From Pararge aegeria (lineage: Eukaryota > Arthropoda > Insecta > Lepidoptera > Nymphalidae), in assembly GCF_905163445.1 (NCBI RefSeq), contig NC_053191.1:2170001-2234000 (forward strand): a stretch of DNA of 64,000 bases, in the 5' to 3' direction. The notes under the pieces were generated by a model. The model ran no database searches. It was not told the origin of the DNA and was given only the letters and a program-made list of their open reading frames with translations. Below, in pieces: positions 54,201 to 59,440 of this stretch (position 1 is its first letter; every line of letters starts with the position of its first letter). Position numbers and translations under genes: made by a program.

Positions 54201-55827
54201 TTAGGCGTTTCATACGTGGAGCTACTAATAGTGAGCTAGCAAGACGGTTGGGGTGTTTGGCTAGGCGTTCTTTGTGTTTTTTGCAGAACCTGCCGATTTC
54301 CTCAAATACCGTTGGCATTTCGAGACACTGATGAATCTCGTCGTTGCGTGCGAACCAGGGAGCATCAGTGATTACCCGTAGAATTTTGTTTTGGACCCTT
54401 TGGATGCGCATCATGTTAGACTTACTGCAGATACCAAAATTCAAAAAATTCAAAATTCATTTATTTCAAGTCGGCCTAATATAAGCACTTTTGAAACGTC
54501 AAGTCTGTCTGTGTGTAGTGACTCTACCACCGGTTCGGAAGGCATATTCTACCGAGAAGAAGCCGGCAAGAAACTCAGCAGTTGCTCTTTTCGAACATTA
54601 ACAATTTACATTTTACATTTTAAAATTGATGATGAGATGAAAGCAGAGCCGGATGCTTCCAAGCAACCTTGTCATTAAGAAATTCATCAATTGTATAATA
54701 ACCTCGCTGTAGTAAATGTGTTTTAACACATTCTTTAAACTTATGCATTGGTAGGTCCAAAATTACCTCAGGAATCATATTATAAAAGCGTATACTCGGA
54801 CTGAGTATACACAAATGACTTCTGCACCTTTCGCAGACGATATGCAGATGCCACTAATTATCAGAAATGGTCATATTCTTGTAAGTCGACTGTTTATATC
54901 CACTTTTTGTTTATAAAGACTAATATGTTGTCTTACAAATACTATATTGTTATAAATATATTGTGAGGCTACCGTAAGGATACTTATTTCCTTAAATTTA
55001 CCCCACAGCTGTATGCCGTTAAGTTTACCTAGCATGCAACAGTTTATCTACTAAGTTGCGACGTACACTATTCATATTCCCATAAAATAAATCAATTTCA
55101 GGATCATTGTAAACAGAATTAAGAAGGCGAGAGACACGGATTACAAAATACTTAATTAAATCTGTTCTTAGTTTTCGTTAAAGGTATGTGCAGAATCTTT
55201 TAATGCCTAGGTAATCGCGAGGGTAGAATAAAATCTAACTGAGTAATTCCGGACTATCTGTTGACCCTCTAACAATGTTAGGTAAGAGACAAACGTCAGC
55301 GACGTATCTACGTATATGAAGGGGTACAAGGATCAACCCATTACCGACCCCGTAGTACACCACGCTGGCCAAGTCTATCAGACTTTACACACCTATGAGA
55401 ACGTTATAGAGGACTTCCATTCCAGGCATGTAGGTTTCCTCTCTATATTTACAGCCTTGTATATATTAATTTTGTTTTTCACTCATTTTTTGCGCAAAGA
55501 ATCAGCCCGGCTGTTCAGCGTGGAACTGAAGCCACTCACTTTATTATAACTAGACAAATGACCTCTCTTTGTTTATAGATAAAGTTCCACCACAAGAACG
55601 AGGATCTGGAGAAGTTCTACGAGACAGTCGTACCCCGGTCAGCCCTGCCCCCTGACCATGGCGGGACCCTTCCTGACACCCAAACCCTACACAAGAAGTG
55701 CATGCAGACCCTCAAGTCCTTGGAGCCGTACTTCCGAGCTGAAGAGGAGCAGAGGATCAACGCCCTGCCGGACAAAAAGCGGGATAAAGCCATGGAAAAG
55801 GCGTTTAAGAACTTAGATATTGATTAA
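18981..55827 (+). CDS. CRAL-TRIO domain lipid-transfer protein (alpha-tocopherol transfer protein-like), complete 5-exon gene
   Basis: Five exons (18981-19273, 35833-35957, 46946-47042, 53686-53827, 55579-55827) join in phase to 906 bases, 301 residues plus stop. That is the usual length of insect SEC14/CRAL-TRIO proteins. The N-terminal helical CRAL-TRIO-N region (about 30-90) contains LTDKQLLIFYNAC. The lipid-binding domain (about 100-255) shows FIFLFDMQGV at 152-161, MPVRMREIHVFNTEP at 185-199, RPFMDKKFFDMI, and LPPDHGG at 242-248. These are the standard Sec14-fold landmarks. The C-terminal 50 residues are charged. The family binds hydrophobic ligands (tocopherol, retinoids, phosphoinositides) in the cytosol. 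The ligand here cannot be read from sequence. Introns of 16.6, 11.0, 6.6 and 1.75 kb are packed with transposons. The gene is divergent from the SLC13-like gene. Confidence 0.94.
19274..21190 (+). other. CRAL-TRIO intron 1, first part
   Basis: AT-rich intron with no recognisable gene. About 20460-21110 is less AT-rich and may be a decayed element; I cannot assign it. Confidence 0.4.
21206..21425 (+). mobile_element. Foldback family F1, left arm
   Basis: GAAAATTACGCTTAATTTCC, GCGAAAAGCAGGAGAATCTG, ACTCCACACC and GAAACCGGAGCATCGTCAGG match the arms at 22945, 31995, 36160 and 63385. Confidence 0.7.
22017..22302 (+). mobile_element. SINE-1, near-complete copy
   Basis: A tRNA-like head with A box (GTGATAGCGCATTTGGTAAG) and B box (GAGTTCGAATCCC), the GCTTCAGTGGTGAAGG body, and a (GATGATGGT)n tail. 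This is the best copy for defining the family. Confidence 0.82.
22860..22888 (+). repeat. (TG)n microsatellite
   Basis: About 13 TG repeats, preceded by a TGTATGTG lead-in. Confidence 0.9.
22945..23150 (+). mobile_element. Foldback family F1, left arm
   Basis: TAATTTGCTATACTCCGCG through CGGAGCATCCTCAGGAGAT, ending at GAATAATTGTTAAG. Confidence 0.72.
23234..23375 (+). repeat. Minisatellite, 17-bp unit, 8 copies
   Basis: Unit AACAATGTTTAGTGTCT repeated head to tail eight times. Variation is confined to two positions (A/G at the second base, and the final TC/CC/TA). There are no spacers and no other structure. Confidence 0.9.
23390..25020 (+). other. CRAL-TRIO intron 1, AT-rich stretch with old TE pieces
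   Basis: 23990-24300 resembles LINE 3' regions (GTCTGTCTGTTTGTCCCGG, AAACGGCTGGGCGAG). The remainder shows no gene. Confidence 0.4.
25035..25215 (-). mobile_element. SINE-2 copy
   Basis: Antisense: GATAAACACCCAGACACCG, GTTGTGGGAATTGAACCCAC (B box). Confidence 0.75.
25961..26050 (+). mobile_element. LINE 3' tail
   Basis: TTAGCGATAAGGCTGCCAAA through GTGCAATAAATGTG and an ATTCATTCAT tail. Only the right half of the hairpin is left. Confidence 0.6.
26068..26335 (+). mobile_element. SINE-2, near-complete copy
   Basis: A tRNA-like head with A box (AACTGGCGCAGTGGGCAGC) and B box (GGGTTCGAGGCCC). The body TTCAGTGTCTGGGTGTTTAT and AAATATTCATCAG recurs at 25035, 42711, 49580 and 50518. Confidence 0.8.
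26336..27369 (+). other. CRAL-TRIO intron 1 stretch, no gene seen
   Basis: 26690-26960 is GC-richer and may be a decayed element. 27138-27369 resembles a LINE 3' region (CTACGCTTCGCTGTGGC). No coding support. Confidence 0.35.
27370..30150 (-). mobile_element. 5'-truncated LINE of a second family, with long intact RT frame
   Basis: The element runs from the 3' end of its UTR (about 27370) to a sharp break at 30150, where a (TA)n tract starts. The endonuclease N-terminus is missing. A second copy of its 3' end lies in CRAL-TRIO intron 4 (53932-55331). It is antisense to the CRAL-TRIO gene and lies in its first intron. Confidence 0.85.
27553..30150 (-). CDS. Non-LTR reverse transcriptase, N-terminally truncated, otherwise open
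   Basis: A frame of more than 860 codons with no stop. It begins inside the endonuclease (EDLWVSVTYHNKN, then LILGDFNMSS), so the amino-terminal catalytic Asn and Glu are lost. Reverse-transcriptase motifs follow: NYRPISKL, HGFLKGRSTVTNLALF, DYSKAFDRIDH near 463-473 counted from 30033, PSGVPQGSLLGPFLF, and FADD at 550-553. The C-terminal region has LEYACQIWNP and ends HAR before TAA. It is CR1/Jockey-like but a different family from the LINE at 13.5 kb. It has no start codon of its own and is probably immobile. Confidence 0.9.
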   Translation of the reverse strand, partial: AEDLWVSVTYHNKNRNTSRIHICTIYLCAENKGNSFDQQLDNFLINLEKLTNEHPNDMFLILGDFNMSSIRWNETEEGLQAYNLNDNNSRNFIDTLSLCNLNQFNNIKNNFGRILDLVLSNDSVTVLHCDDPLVPEDPYHKALCINLPFFSIQTLPLSSRTMYAYKRGNFSQINEALSNYDWDTLLHVGDLESVVKSFYKILYELRDRFVPLIKNKSNKYPSWYSIPLIKAIKEKYKHLVKYRTYKNLEDRLSFDILRTRVKLLEDNCYSYYINSLEESLTKDSQLFWSHVKRSIAKRATSFYPKSMTYSHSKSDTGTGICELFSSYFHSTYQQVTSSSSHVQPGDSITTDIYTIEFIPQVIEKALKSLKPNKSAGPDEIPAIFLISCAHSLSVPLSILFRRSISEGYMPSLWKSAYITPIHKNGPRNMVENYRPISKLCLVAKVLERIVYNQCYNVLKSQFSQNQHGFLKGRSTVTNLALFLDFLTDKLDSRDQVDAVYTDYSKAFDRIDHILLLKKLASLGIRGDLFRWFSSYINNRLQTVVLNGFKSNLMAVPSGVPQGSLLGPFLFTIFIHDIDLCFIHSKFLLFADDLKVFRTVNNVKDAELLQADLFRLDDYCIQNKLDLNVLKCNSISFTRKREPFLYDYILKHQNLNRTDIIRDLGVLLDTKLIFDYHIDAIVTKAFKALGFIIRVCKPFKKMKTIKILYCSLVRSQLEYACQIWNPAYHIYINKLESIQKKFIRFLKHKFHLPKTSYEISCSDLHLVPLHTRRNIADVCLLLNIVRGSIDSPELLTKLDLFVPSRLPRHKKILHVPLTKTKNRFNYFLIRVSRLLNSVYNDPEIDLFYGNMNSVRRKLVDKLLHAR
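30151..30236. repeat. (TA)n/(TACA) microsatellite
   Basis: About 86 bases of TA repeats broken by regular TAC units. It joins the truncated LINE to a SINE-3 body. Confidence 0.92.
30240..30530 (+). mobile_element. SINE-3 copy, head lost
   Basis: It contains GGGAATTTATAATTTC, a (CTGGT)n run at 30280-30301, GCTAGTTACCACCC, AAAGACGTGCCGCTAAGCG and AGGGCTAACTTGTAG. The tRNA-like head is replaced by the (TA)n tract. Confidence 0.72.
30838..31160 (+). mobile_element. LINE-like 3' region, family F
   Basis: GGCCGCGTCTGTCTGTCTGG through AACGGTCAGATTTC to CAGCGCCATCTAGAC. Confidence 0.6.
31995..32600. mobile_element. Foldback family F1 element with a pentamer array between its arms
   Basis: The left arm 31995-32215 and the right arm 32455-32600 are inverted copies (TATACTCCGCGAAAAGC versus the same in inverse). 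Between them 32250-32452 is a degenerate (TTCTG/TTCTA)n array. Confidence 0.78.
32250..32452 (+). repeat. (TTCTR)n pentamer array
   Basis: About 40 pentamers, mostly TTCTG or TTCTA. Open frames across it are repeat artefacts. Confidence 0.88.
32868..33180 (+). mobile_element. SINE-4 preceded by an antisense SINE-1 end
   Basis: 32868-32920 is a SINE-1 3' end in antisense. From 32935 a tRNA-like head (A box TTGGTCAAATGGTTATC, B box GGTTCGATCCC) leads a different body (CCCGGAGTTCGGAAACTCAG). Only one copy of this family is in the window. Confidence 0.6.
33181..35320 (+). other. CRAL-TRIO intron 1, distal part
   Basis: Contains a CR1-like tail piece (33843-33930), an antisense SINE-1 head (34315-34395) and an R1 piece (34715-34795). 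No gene seen. Confidence 0.45.
35325..35790 (+). mobile_element. RTE-like 3' region, family E, ends 40 bp before CRAL-TRIO exon 2
   Basis: The most complete copy here: TGTTGCCCGCGGCTTCGTC, CCTCTATCTGCAACC, GTCGGAGTTATGG, AAAGCGTAACAAACAAAC, ending CATGTATAATATT. Confidence 0.72.
35833..35957 (+). CDS. CRAL-TRIO gene, exon 2
   Basis: Acceptor TGTTTTCAG, donor GTAAGA. It encodes EFAVLPEKSCEGYDLIYHRL and KYHLEPGCKLLLMTV, the start of the lipid-binding domain. Codon use is GC-richer than the surrounding intron. Confidence 0.92.
35961..36075 (-). mobile_element. LINE 3' tail with hairpin, just after CRAL-TRIO exon 2
   Basis: AGATAGATAAATAAATAG, then TTCTTATCGCTTCAAGTGATC, antisense. It starts within a few bases of the exon 2 donor. 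Confidence 0.65.
36160..36490. mobile_element. Foldback family F1, complete with both arms
   Basis: The left arm 36160-36350 and right arm 36361-36480 meet at CATTGTTAAG with almost no spacer. The outer end CATGGATTTCTGC...GCCTGCTTCTATCC matches in inverse the left end at 21206. Confidence 0.78.
36583..37075 (-). mobile_element. SINE-1 copy interrupted by a TIR element
   Basis: The SINE body stops at GAGAACG (about 36682) and resumes at GGAGAACTCTCAGG (about 36892). The insert is described separately. Confidence 0.75.
36683..36892. mobile_element. Small TIR transposon (MITE) inside SINE-1
   Basis: CTAAGCATGG...TACGAAGCCAGT at the left is matched in inverse by ACTGGCTTCGTATTAAG...ATGCTTTAG at the right. 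The terminal repeats are about 30 bp and imperfect. No coding sequence. Confidence 0.72.
37606..37680 (+). mobile_element. hAT-type MITE, left-end fragment
   Basis: It begins CAGTGGCGTGCACTTCATAC and runs into unrelated sequence after AAAATTGAT. No right terminus. Confidence 0.7.
37831..38291 (-). pseudogene. Broken LINE reverse transcriptase, C-terminal part (family G)
   Basis: Two overlapping minus frames read SLEHRRKVACLAVFYKIHFG..CAHEL and then FYHRTARHR...SSFLIRTAKAWNAFPSSF...TFKSRVNRHL. This is the tail of a CR1/Jockey-type polymerase broken by a frameshift near 38130. Related pieces lie at 38385-38600 and 43135-43318. Confidence 0.75.
38385..38600 (-). pseudogene. LINE reverse transcriptase tail, family G
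   Basis: GGAGCACGCTTGCCTAG and TTCACTCTAGCCTTGAAGG give RVNRLFLGKRAP-type coding in antisense, 5'-truncated. Confidence 0.6.
38601..40375 (+). other. CRAL-TRIO intron 2 stretch with a dispersed repeat pair and a hairpin
   Basis: 39000-39230 and 39550-39730 are diverged direct copies (TCTGTATCGTCAAAG, AAAGCCCGAG). At 39850-39866 and 39889-39905 an exact 17-bp inverted repeat (GGGCAAAGAGTACCTTA) forms a hairpin with a third copy of its core in the loop. No gene. Confidence 0.55.
40377..40490. repeat. AT-only palindromic repeat array
   Basis: Units TAATTAATTATATTTAATTA repeat with alternating symmetry. It is composed only of A and T and sits inside an R1 copy. Confidence 0.75.
40570..41475. 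mobile_element. Long inverted-repeat (foldback) transposon, about 0.9 kb
   Basis: The ends are TTAGGGTGGCGCAAAAAAAA and its inverse TTTTTTTTGCGCCACCCTAA. The arms match for about 300 bases (GAGCCCTCTCCAAAGGACAG near 40649 faces CTGTCCTTTGGAGAGGGCTC near 41376). The centre has (TA)n at 41083-41122. A TA target duplication would fit Tc1/mariner-type elements. No coding sequence. Confidence 0.82.
41505..41776 (-). mobile_element. CR1-like LINE tail fused to a SINE-1 head
   Basis: 41514-41697 is the CR1-like tail (ACCACCGGTTCGGAAGGC). 41703-41776 is an antisense SINE-1 head (GGGATTCGAACTCTGC, ACTGGGCTATCACCGC). Confidence 0.7.
42711..42895 (+). mobile_element. SINE-2 copy
   Basis: GATTGGCGAAGTGGGCAGCG then TTCAGTGTCTGGGTGTG and AAATATTCATCAGTTATC. 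The B box is deleted. Confidence 0.72.
43135..43318 (+). pseudogene. LINE reverse transcriptase tail, family G
   Basis: It encodes STFKARVNRLFLGKRAP and DCRQALAYS, the same tail as 37831-38291 in the opposite orientation. Confidence 0.6.
43560..43690 (-). mobile_element. LINE 3' tail with hairpin
   Basis: TTTTTTGTACACCAC then GACGGCCTTATCGCTTAGTAG, antisense. Confidence 0.68.
43805..45411 (+). other. CRAL-TRIO intron 2 stretch
   Basis: 43805-43960 is a LINE-like 3' region (CTGAACCGATTTTCAAAATT). The remainder has no recognisable gene or family. Confidence 0.4.
45412..45895 (+). mobile_element. SINE-1 split by a LINE-D 3' tail
   Basis: The SINE head and body (GGTGATGGCCCAGTGGGTAG, GAGTTCGAATCCC) run to GTTCTCAAAGG at 45603 and resume as GGTGTGTCGAGTCCACC at 45827. 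The insert carries TTGTGGGCTCTTCTTAGAC and an AATTTGTATTTGAATTTG tail. Confidence 0.8.
45604..45826 (+). mobile_element. LINE-D 3' tail nested in SINE-1
   Basis: It matches 5370-5598. A short AGG at both edges is the only visible target duplication. Confidence 0.7.
46215..46645 (+). mobile_element. RTE-like 3' region
   Basis: CCGAAACGGCTGGGCCGATT, TTTGGTGACGATCGGAGC and AGCCCGGCGAAGCGGGCTGG. No frame remains. Confidence 0.55.
46712..46930 (+). mobile_element. SINE-1 3' end carrying a hAT-type MITE
   Basis: GGAGATCCGTGCCTTGTAGC, MITE, then GGGTTGATATGATGATGATG. It ends about 15 bases before CRAL-TRIO exon 3. Confidence 0.8.
46750..46893 (+). mobile_element. hAT-type MITE, complete, 8-bp TSD CCGGTAAG
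   Basis: Terminal inverted repeats CAGTGGCGTGCAC and GCGCACGCCACTG. CCGGTAAG is duplicated exactly at 46742-46749 and 46894-46901. Length 144 bp. Non-coding. Confidence 0.9.
46946..47042 (+). CDS. CRAL-TRIO gene, exon 3
   Basis: The acceptor is TTAATTCCAG and the donor GTAAGT. It encodes GFIFLFDMQGVKLGHLTRVS, the family's G-hxhhhDxxG core strand. The acceptor lies about 15 bases after the tail of a SINE that itself carries a hAT-type MITE. Confidence 0.93.
47043..48005 (+). other. CRAL-TRIO intron 3, first part
   Basis: AT-rich intron. 47100-47420 resembles a LINE 3' region. No gene or complete element seen. Confidence 0.4.
48014..48156 (+). mobile_element. hAT-type MITE, complete, 8-bp TSD CTTGTCAG
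   Basis: Same termini as 46750-46893. CTTGTCAG is at 48006-48013 and again at 48157-48164. Confidence 0.9.
48262..48404 (+). mobile_element. hAT-type MITE, complete, TSD with one mismatch
   Basis: GTCGATGG (48254-48261) against TTCGATGG (48405-48412). The right terminus is CACGCCGCTG, one change from consensus. It lies only 105 bp from the previous copy. Confidence 0.87.
48741..49015 (+). mobile_element. SINE-3, near-complete copy
   Basis: The tRNA-like head has an A box (CTGGCGCAACGGTGAGCGC) and a B box (GGGTTTGATTCCC). The body has GCTAGTTACCACCC and GACGTGCCGCTAAGCG. The end is AACTTGTAGTGGAATAAA. Confidence 0.82.
49048..49190 (-). mobile_element. LINE 3' tail with hairpin
   Basis: AGTTGTACACCAAATAC and GGCGGCCTTATCGCTTAAAAG, antisense. 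Confidence 0.7.
49275..49405 (+). mobile_element. LINE 3' tail with hairpin, facing the previous copy
   Basis: GTGCCTGGCAGAGATCGC, loop, GCGATATGGCCGG, ending in ATAAAAATAAAGAG. Confidence 0.7.
49580..49680 (-). mobile_element. SINE-2 3' end
   Basis: ACAATACACACATCG, TCTAGCCCCAAAGTGAGCG, antisense and truncated. Confidence 0.6.
49684..49975 (-). mobile_element. SINE-1, near-complete antisense copy
   Basis: Runs from the tail (TTAACCGATTACCGGCC) to the head (GGGATTCGAGCCCG, CACTGGGTCATCGCC). Confidence 0.8.
50518..50776 (-). mobile_element. SINE-2, near-complete antisense copy
   Basis: Tail ACAATACACACAGCGCCATC, body AGATAAACACCTAGACACTG, B box GGGAATCGAACCCACC, A box GCTGCCCACTGCGCCAAACG. 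Confidence 0.8.
51475..51720 (-). repeat. Interspersed repeat, family R1
   Basis: ACAACGTGTAACCGAATTAC through TTTACTTATGACAACCCTGT to AAGTGACAGGAGTCAC, antisense. Confidence 0.6.
51721..52920 (+). other. CRAL-TRIO intron 3, AT-rich, no gene seen
   Basis: Mostly A/T. No recognised element except short AT runs. Confidence 0.4.
52927..53196. mobile_element. TIR element (MITE), about 270 bp
   Basis: ATATAGTGAGTCAA at 52927-52940 and its exact inverse at 53183-53196 bound a GC-richer core. No related copy was found in the window. Confidence 0.62.
53578..53661 (-). mobile_element. hAT-type MITE remnant adjoining CRAL-TRIO exon 4
   Basis: Antisense left half of the MITE: AATCCTCCACCTATAAGAG, GCAGTGCTTTTTTGCATACA, TGCACGCCACT. 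The distal terminus is lost. Confidence 0.78.
53686..53827 (+). CDS. CRAL-TRIO gene, exon 4
   Basis: Acceptor CCCATTGCAG, donor GTAATA. It encodes FFQYVQEAMPVRMREIHVFN and the gate-helix region RPFMDKKFFDM. It ends in phase 0. A MITE remnant ends 24 bases upstream of the exon. Confidence 0.93.
53932..54094 (-). mobile_element. 3' end of the 27.4-kb LINE family, first half of a split copy
   Basis: It matches 27380-27560 closely: AATTGGAAAACCAACAGTTG, then ACAAGGGTACCTG, to TTAAGTTTACCTAG. It is interrupted at 54095 by a nested insertion and resumes at 55019. Confidence 0.85.
54095..55018 (-). mobile_element. Jockey-type LINE fragment with poly(A) tail and 14-bp target duplication
   Basis: On the minus strand the fragment encodes ...GIQLWG (near 55000-55017), then MMRIQRVQNKILRVITDAPW and DEIHQCLEMPTVFEEI (54430-54175), the thumb region of Jockey reverse transcriptases. 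It ends in a poly(A), seen as T at 54095-54111. TTAAGTTTACCTAG flanks it at 54081-54094 and 55019-55032. It is itself split by an insertion at about 54434-55002. Confidence 0.85.
54434..55002 (-). mobile_element. CR1-like LINE 3' fragment nested inside the Jockey fragment
   Basis: On the minus strand it encodes FYNMIPEVILDLPMHKFKE and GYYTIDEFLND, the C-terminal end of a CR1-type reverse transcriptase. A UTR follows with ACCGGTTCGGAAGG, and an AATTTTGAATTT tail. Related copies occur at 8152-8695 and 41505-41700. GGTA at both edges may be the target duplication. Confidence 0.82.
55019..55331 (-). mobile_element. 3' end of the 27.4-kb LINE family, second half of the split copy
   Basis: It continues the homology from TTAAGTTTACCTAGCATGCA through TAATCGCGAGGGTA to AAGGGGTACAAGG, equivalent to 27547-27856. 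It carries several indels, so the frame is dead. Confidence 0.85.
55321..55449 (-). mobile_element. SINE-1 partial copy
   Basis: It matches the SINE-1 body and 3' end (AACCCATTACCGACC, CACCACGCTGGCC, TGTAGGTTTCCTC). The tRNA-like head is missing. Confidence 0.65.
55579..55827 (+). CDS. CRAL-TRIO gene, exon 5 and stop
   Basis: Acceptor GTTTATAG, then IKFHHKNEDLEKFYE, the conserved LPPDHGG, and a charged C-terminal tail to TAA at 55825-55827. GC-rich codons contrast with the AT-rich flanks. Confidence 0.93.
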   Translation: MKFHHKNEDLEKFYETVVPRSALPPDHGGTLPDTQTLHKKCMQTLKSLEPYFRAEEEQRINALPDKKRDKAMEKAFKNLDID

Positions 55828-56008
55828 TTATATACCCAGGTTAATTCACTCGAAAGCTCTGTTAACCATAAATCTGTAAACTCAATAGGTATGATGGCAG
55901 TAACAAAGAATCGCTAAAATATTTTTTTTATCCAATGATATATATGCTTCACGTATCATGAAAAACGTTATTTTTTCAATATTTTAAGTGATTTTGGTAT
56001 TTCTTTTC

Positions 56009-56018
56009 AATAAATAAA
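56009..56018 (+). promoter_or_regulatory. Polyadenylation signals of the CRAL-TRIO gene
   Basis: Two overlapping AATAAA hexamers begin 182 bases after the stop codon. They imply a 3' UTR of about 200 bases. Confidence 0.55.
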
Positions 56019-56029
56019 ACTACAGAAAC

Positions 56030-58340
56030 TAGAGATTCGCCACGACAGGTGAAACGCTGAATTCCAAATAATGACGTCATTTCTATATAAATATAATTTT
56101 GTACCGCATGAATTTCGAAAATCTATGCGTAAATTTAGTATACATGTGATTTCAAACTATCAATTCTAAGTTCTTTGTTATTAAAACCAATAATCTTTAG
56201 CTATTTATCAAGGAATTACTAAAGTTCTAATTTCCCTATAGCGTCACGTCACGCCATGACACCCGGCCAGCGTTATATCAACAAAACTTTTAATTTCTGC
56301 AAATTAAAAAAGATATTGTTTGTAAATAGTAGATACTTCCGAACATCGTAAGGCAGTTTTTCTAACTTTGTCATCAAACCTATTGGTCTTTAAGACCTAC
56401 GTCTCCGCCAAAGATTTTTTTTTGCCATTTTTGTTACCATGAGCATCCTCATTTGAACCTGCAGATGTTCGCTGCTGAACATAAATAGGCCTCATCCAAG
56501 AAGCGTCATCACAGCCGATCCTCGGCCTTTTACATGAAAAGGTTTCATCAACGAAACAAAATACCAATATTTTGTTTTGTTGCTTTCTGATCGAAAAGGT
56601 GGAATAAATTGGCTACGTCTCTACGGTGGTTTCATTTACCAACCGGTAGTGGTCATGGGATTTTTATGGTCATTCGAGCCGGATTTAGCGATCGGTGACA
56701 ATTATTTATTCCAACGCAACGCTGAAGATATAGTTATGGGAAATCAGCGCCATACATCAGTTACAAATATATTCCATATATAAGGTGAAACCCGTTGCTT
56801 CCTTTCTGAAAAACACGTCATTAAGTCAGTGTTCTCGATATGTACTATGTACTTGATATGTAAATGTAATATGTATACTATCCAAAATATTCATTTCTAG
56901 GCTTTATAAATAAATATTTTCCTTATGGAGCAACTGAAATGACAAGACAAGGAATTTAAACTGTTCATGTAGGTAACTTTTCAAAATTTAAAATCTTGTA
57001 TTACGGGTCGACAAATTAATATAGGGATGTCCTAATTTCATTATACCGATTACCGATTCGGCACACTTAATTTGTTTGATTAATTAGCATCTTACTATAA
57101 ATTTCGAATTACAATTTGTATTACATATATAACAATTTTGGATAAAATTAGGAGTAACGTTGTGGAAATCTATGATATATTAGCTTATTTTTTTATAACC
57201 TACGACAACTAGGCAAACGTTACTTTTGAGTTTGACGTTTAATCGTTTGTTGGAAAGTCGCAGAGAGAGTGCTATAGCAAATATTTGCTGTGTGTCGTAA
57301 GAAAATATGTAAACGAAATCGTATAGATAAAGACGGATTATAGCATACAAAGCGTATTGTTTATTGTCTTGGTGTAATAATCAACACTTTGAGATATTGA
57401 TGACATGCGGATATTAGATAGAAAATATAGACGGAATTGTAGATAATTCAATTTAATTGCCGTGATAATAAAATAGGCTTTAGAAATTTAGGGTACTTAA
57501 TAGAAGCTAAAGCACGCGGTGAATTAGAAATACACTGCCTTGATCATAACACAAGTCAATTGTAGTGAGTGTAGCTAGAAGTATTTTCGTAAATATATCT
57601 ACGTCAGATTCATTTAAACTCCAAATTACTTAATTGTAATTCATAATACGAATTTAATTTTCTATAGTTGCTTGACTTCAAAATAGGACTTAAATTTTAG
57701 AGGTTACCATTATGATTGCACATTTTGTGTTTTAGATGTTTTGTATATTTTATTATTTAATTCTATTTTTATTGAATGTAATTAGTAAACTTTTTATGCT
57801 TTGTTGGTGTATTAATTGTGTATAAGGAAAAAAAATTGGCTCGTAGTTAAAGTAGGCATCAAAATCTGTACTACATGTATAAATAATGCTATTTTTGGAA
57901 AAGACTTGAGAAGTAAAATACATATTATATTGAATCTCTTAAGATATTATAGTATTTATAGTCTGTAATAAAAATAATAAAATTGCAAATAAATCATCGT
58001 GCTTAGTTATTAAGCAGTAAAACAATTTTAAACTAAACATTGCACAATTATATTTTTGCACTGGGGATAATTCTCCTTAAATAAAATATAGAAAAAAAAG
58101 TTGGTGAAAACTTTTAAAGTTCAACGCTTCACCTACTCTGCGTGCCAAGTAAAAATTGTGTAATATATAGTCAAATTCGATGCAAATTAACCATGAAATA
58201 TTTATTATTTATAAATGTATATATAGCAGCGGACCCCAGCGCCATCTGTGGGGCTAATTTTTGAATCTAAACCATCCAGGGTGCCACCCAAACGTATACC
58301 AAAAAAAATATTCTAATCGGTCCAGCCGTCTAGGAGGAGT
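56030..58340. other. Intergenic, no gene seen
   Basis: Unique-looking AT-rich DNA downstream of the CRAL-TRIO gene. A short open stretch at 56577-56783 has no support as a gene. Confidence 0.45.
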
Positions 58341-58424
58341 TCATTGGCATACACACGCACACAAGAAATATATATATGTATAAACATATATACAGATAAT
58401 AAATATTTCATGGTTCATATACAT

Positions 58425-58425
58425 A

Positions 58426-58456
<31 letters not shown>
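58425..58456. repeat. (TA)n microsatellite
   Basis: ATATATGTATATATATATAT run, about 32 bases. Confidence 0.88.
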
Positions 58457-59038
58457 TATTCTTTTTATAAACCATGTCATGCGGCGAATCAGGCCAGCTA
58501 TGGCGTGCGTGATACACAGTGGGTGTTAAATTCATAGAATATTACGATACGTTTTTTTTTGTAATTGATCATGCTATATTTATTTCCTTTAGCCATCTTA
58601 ATGTGTTAAGCATATTTCCAATATAAACAGTTTCGATGTTTAACATCAGCCACGCTGCAACGACTCAATTTTTTTTCTCTCTTATTTTTGATAATTTCTG
58701 TATGTTATCACGTGGAACCATTAGGCGAAACCTACGATAAGTAATTAAATAAAAAATTAATAATTAATGCTCAAATAGCATAGTCAGGTAATAATGTTTC
58801 CAAATGTATTCTATTCTAGCCAATTTTCCTTTTATTTGGCACTCAGAGTACAACTAAAAAGTAGCTTTTTAAGACGTTACATAGATATTAGAATACAAGA
58901 GTATTCATGTTTGACTCCTGCTGAGGTATAAAATACTTAAATAATAAAAATAGTTCTTATACCTTTGTTACTGTTTGTAAAATTACTGTTTCAGAATTGT
59001 AATAATTACTTTATACATTTTATTTTAATTCTATTAAG

Positions 59039-59135
59039 ACCTCTGGTGCACTGGTTAATACTGCTGTGGCCTTATAAGTGAGCGGCCCGAATTTCGATTC
59101 CTGTCGGGGGCATTTTTTGGATATGATTTCTCAAT
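59039..59135 (+). mobile_element. SINE-3 head fragment
   Basis: A box CTGGTGCACTGGTTAATAC and B box ATTTCGATTCC, followed by GGGGGCATTTTTTGG. The body is missing. Confidence 0.65.
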
Positions 59136-59239
59136 TACCAGACTACCAATAAAACTGCATGACTAATGCCCTTTTTCTCTATAGAAGACTAACGCAATGC
59201 CTAATTGAGTAACACCTAGACTAAGGAGATTCTAGGCAT

Positions 59240-59440
59240 ACAAATTTAATTTTTTTTTCATATAGGCCTATCACAGGCACTTATGAAGCGTTCATACATA
59301 TATGTTTACATAATTGTAAGGGGATGGTGGTAACTTCGTTCGCTTACTTAAACCTAAAGCTATGAGGATTCCAAACGCGCCCTGGTCTAAGACTTAAGCG
59401 GGTAATTTTTTTTGTTATCACCATCTCACAGTAAATTTAT
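59240..59440 (-). mobile_element. LINE-D 3' tail
   Basis: AAACCTAAAGCTATGAGG and AACGCGCCCTGGTCTAAGAC, antisense. Confidence 0.62.

Noticed and set aside
56577..56783. 68-codon frame downstream of the CRAL-TRIO gene
   Set aside because: Short, lacks splice sites or motifs, and is isolated in intergenic DNA.
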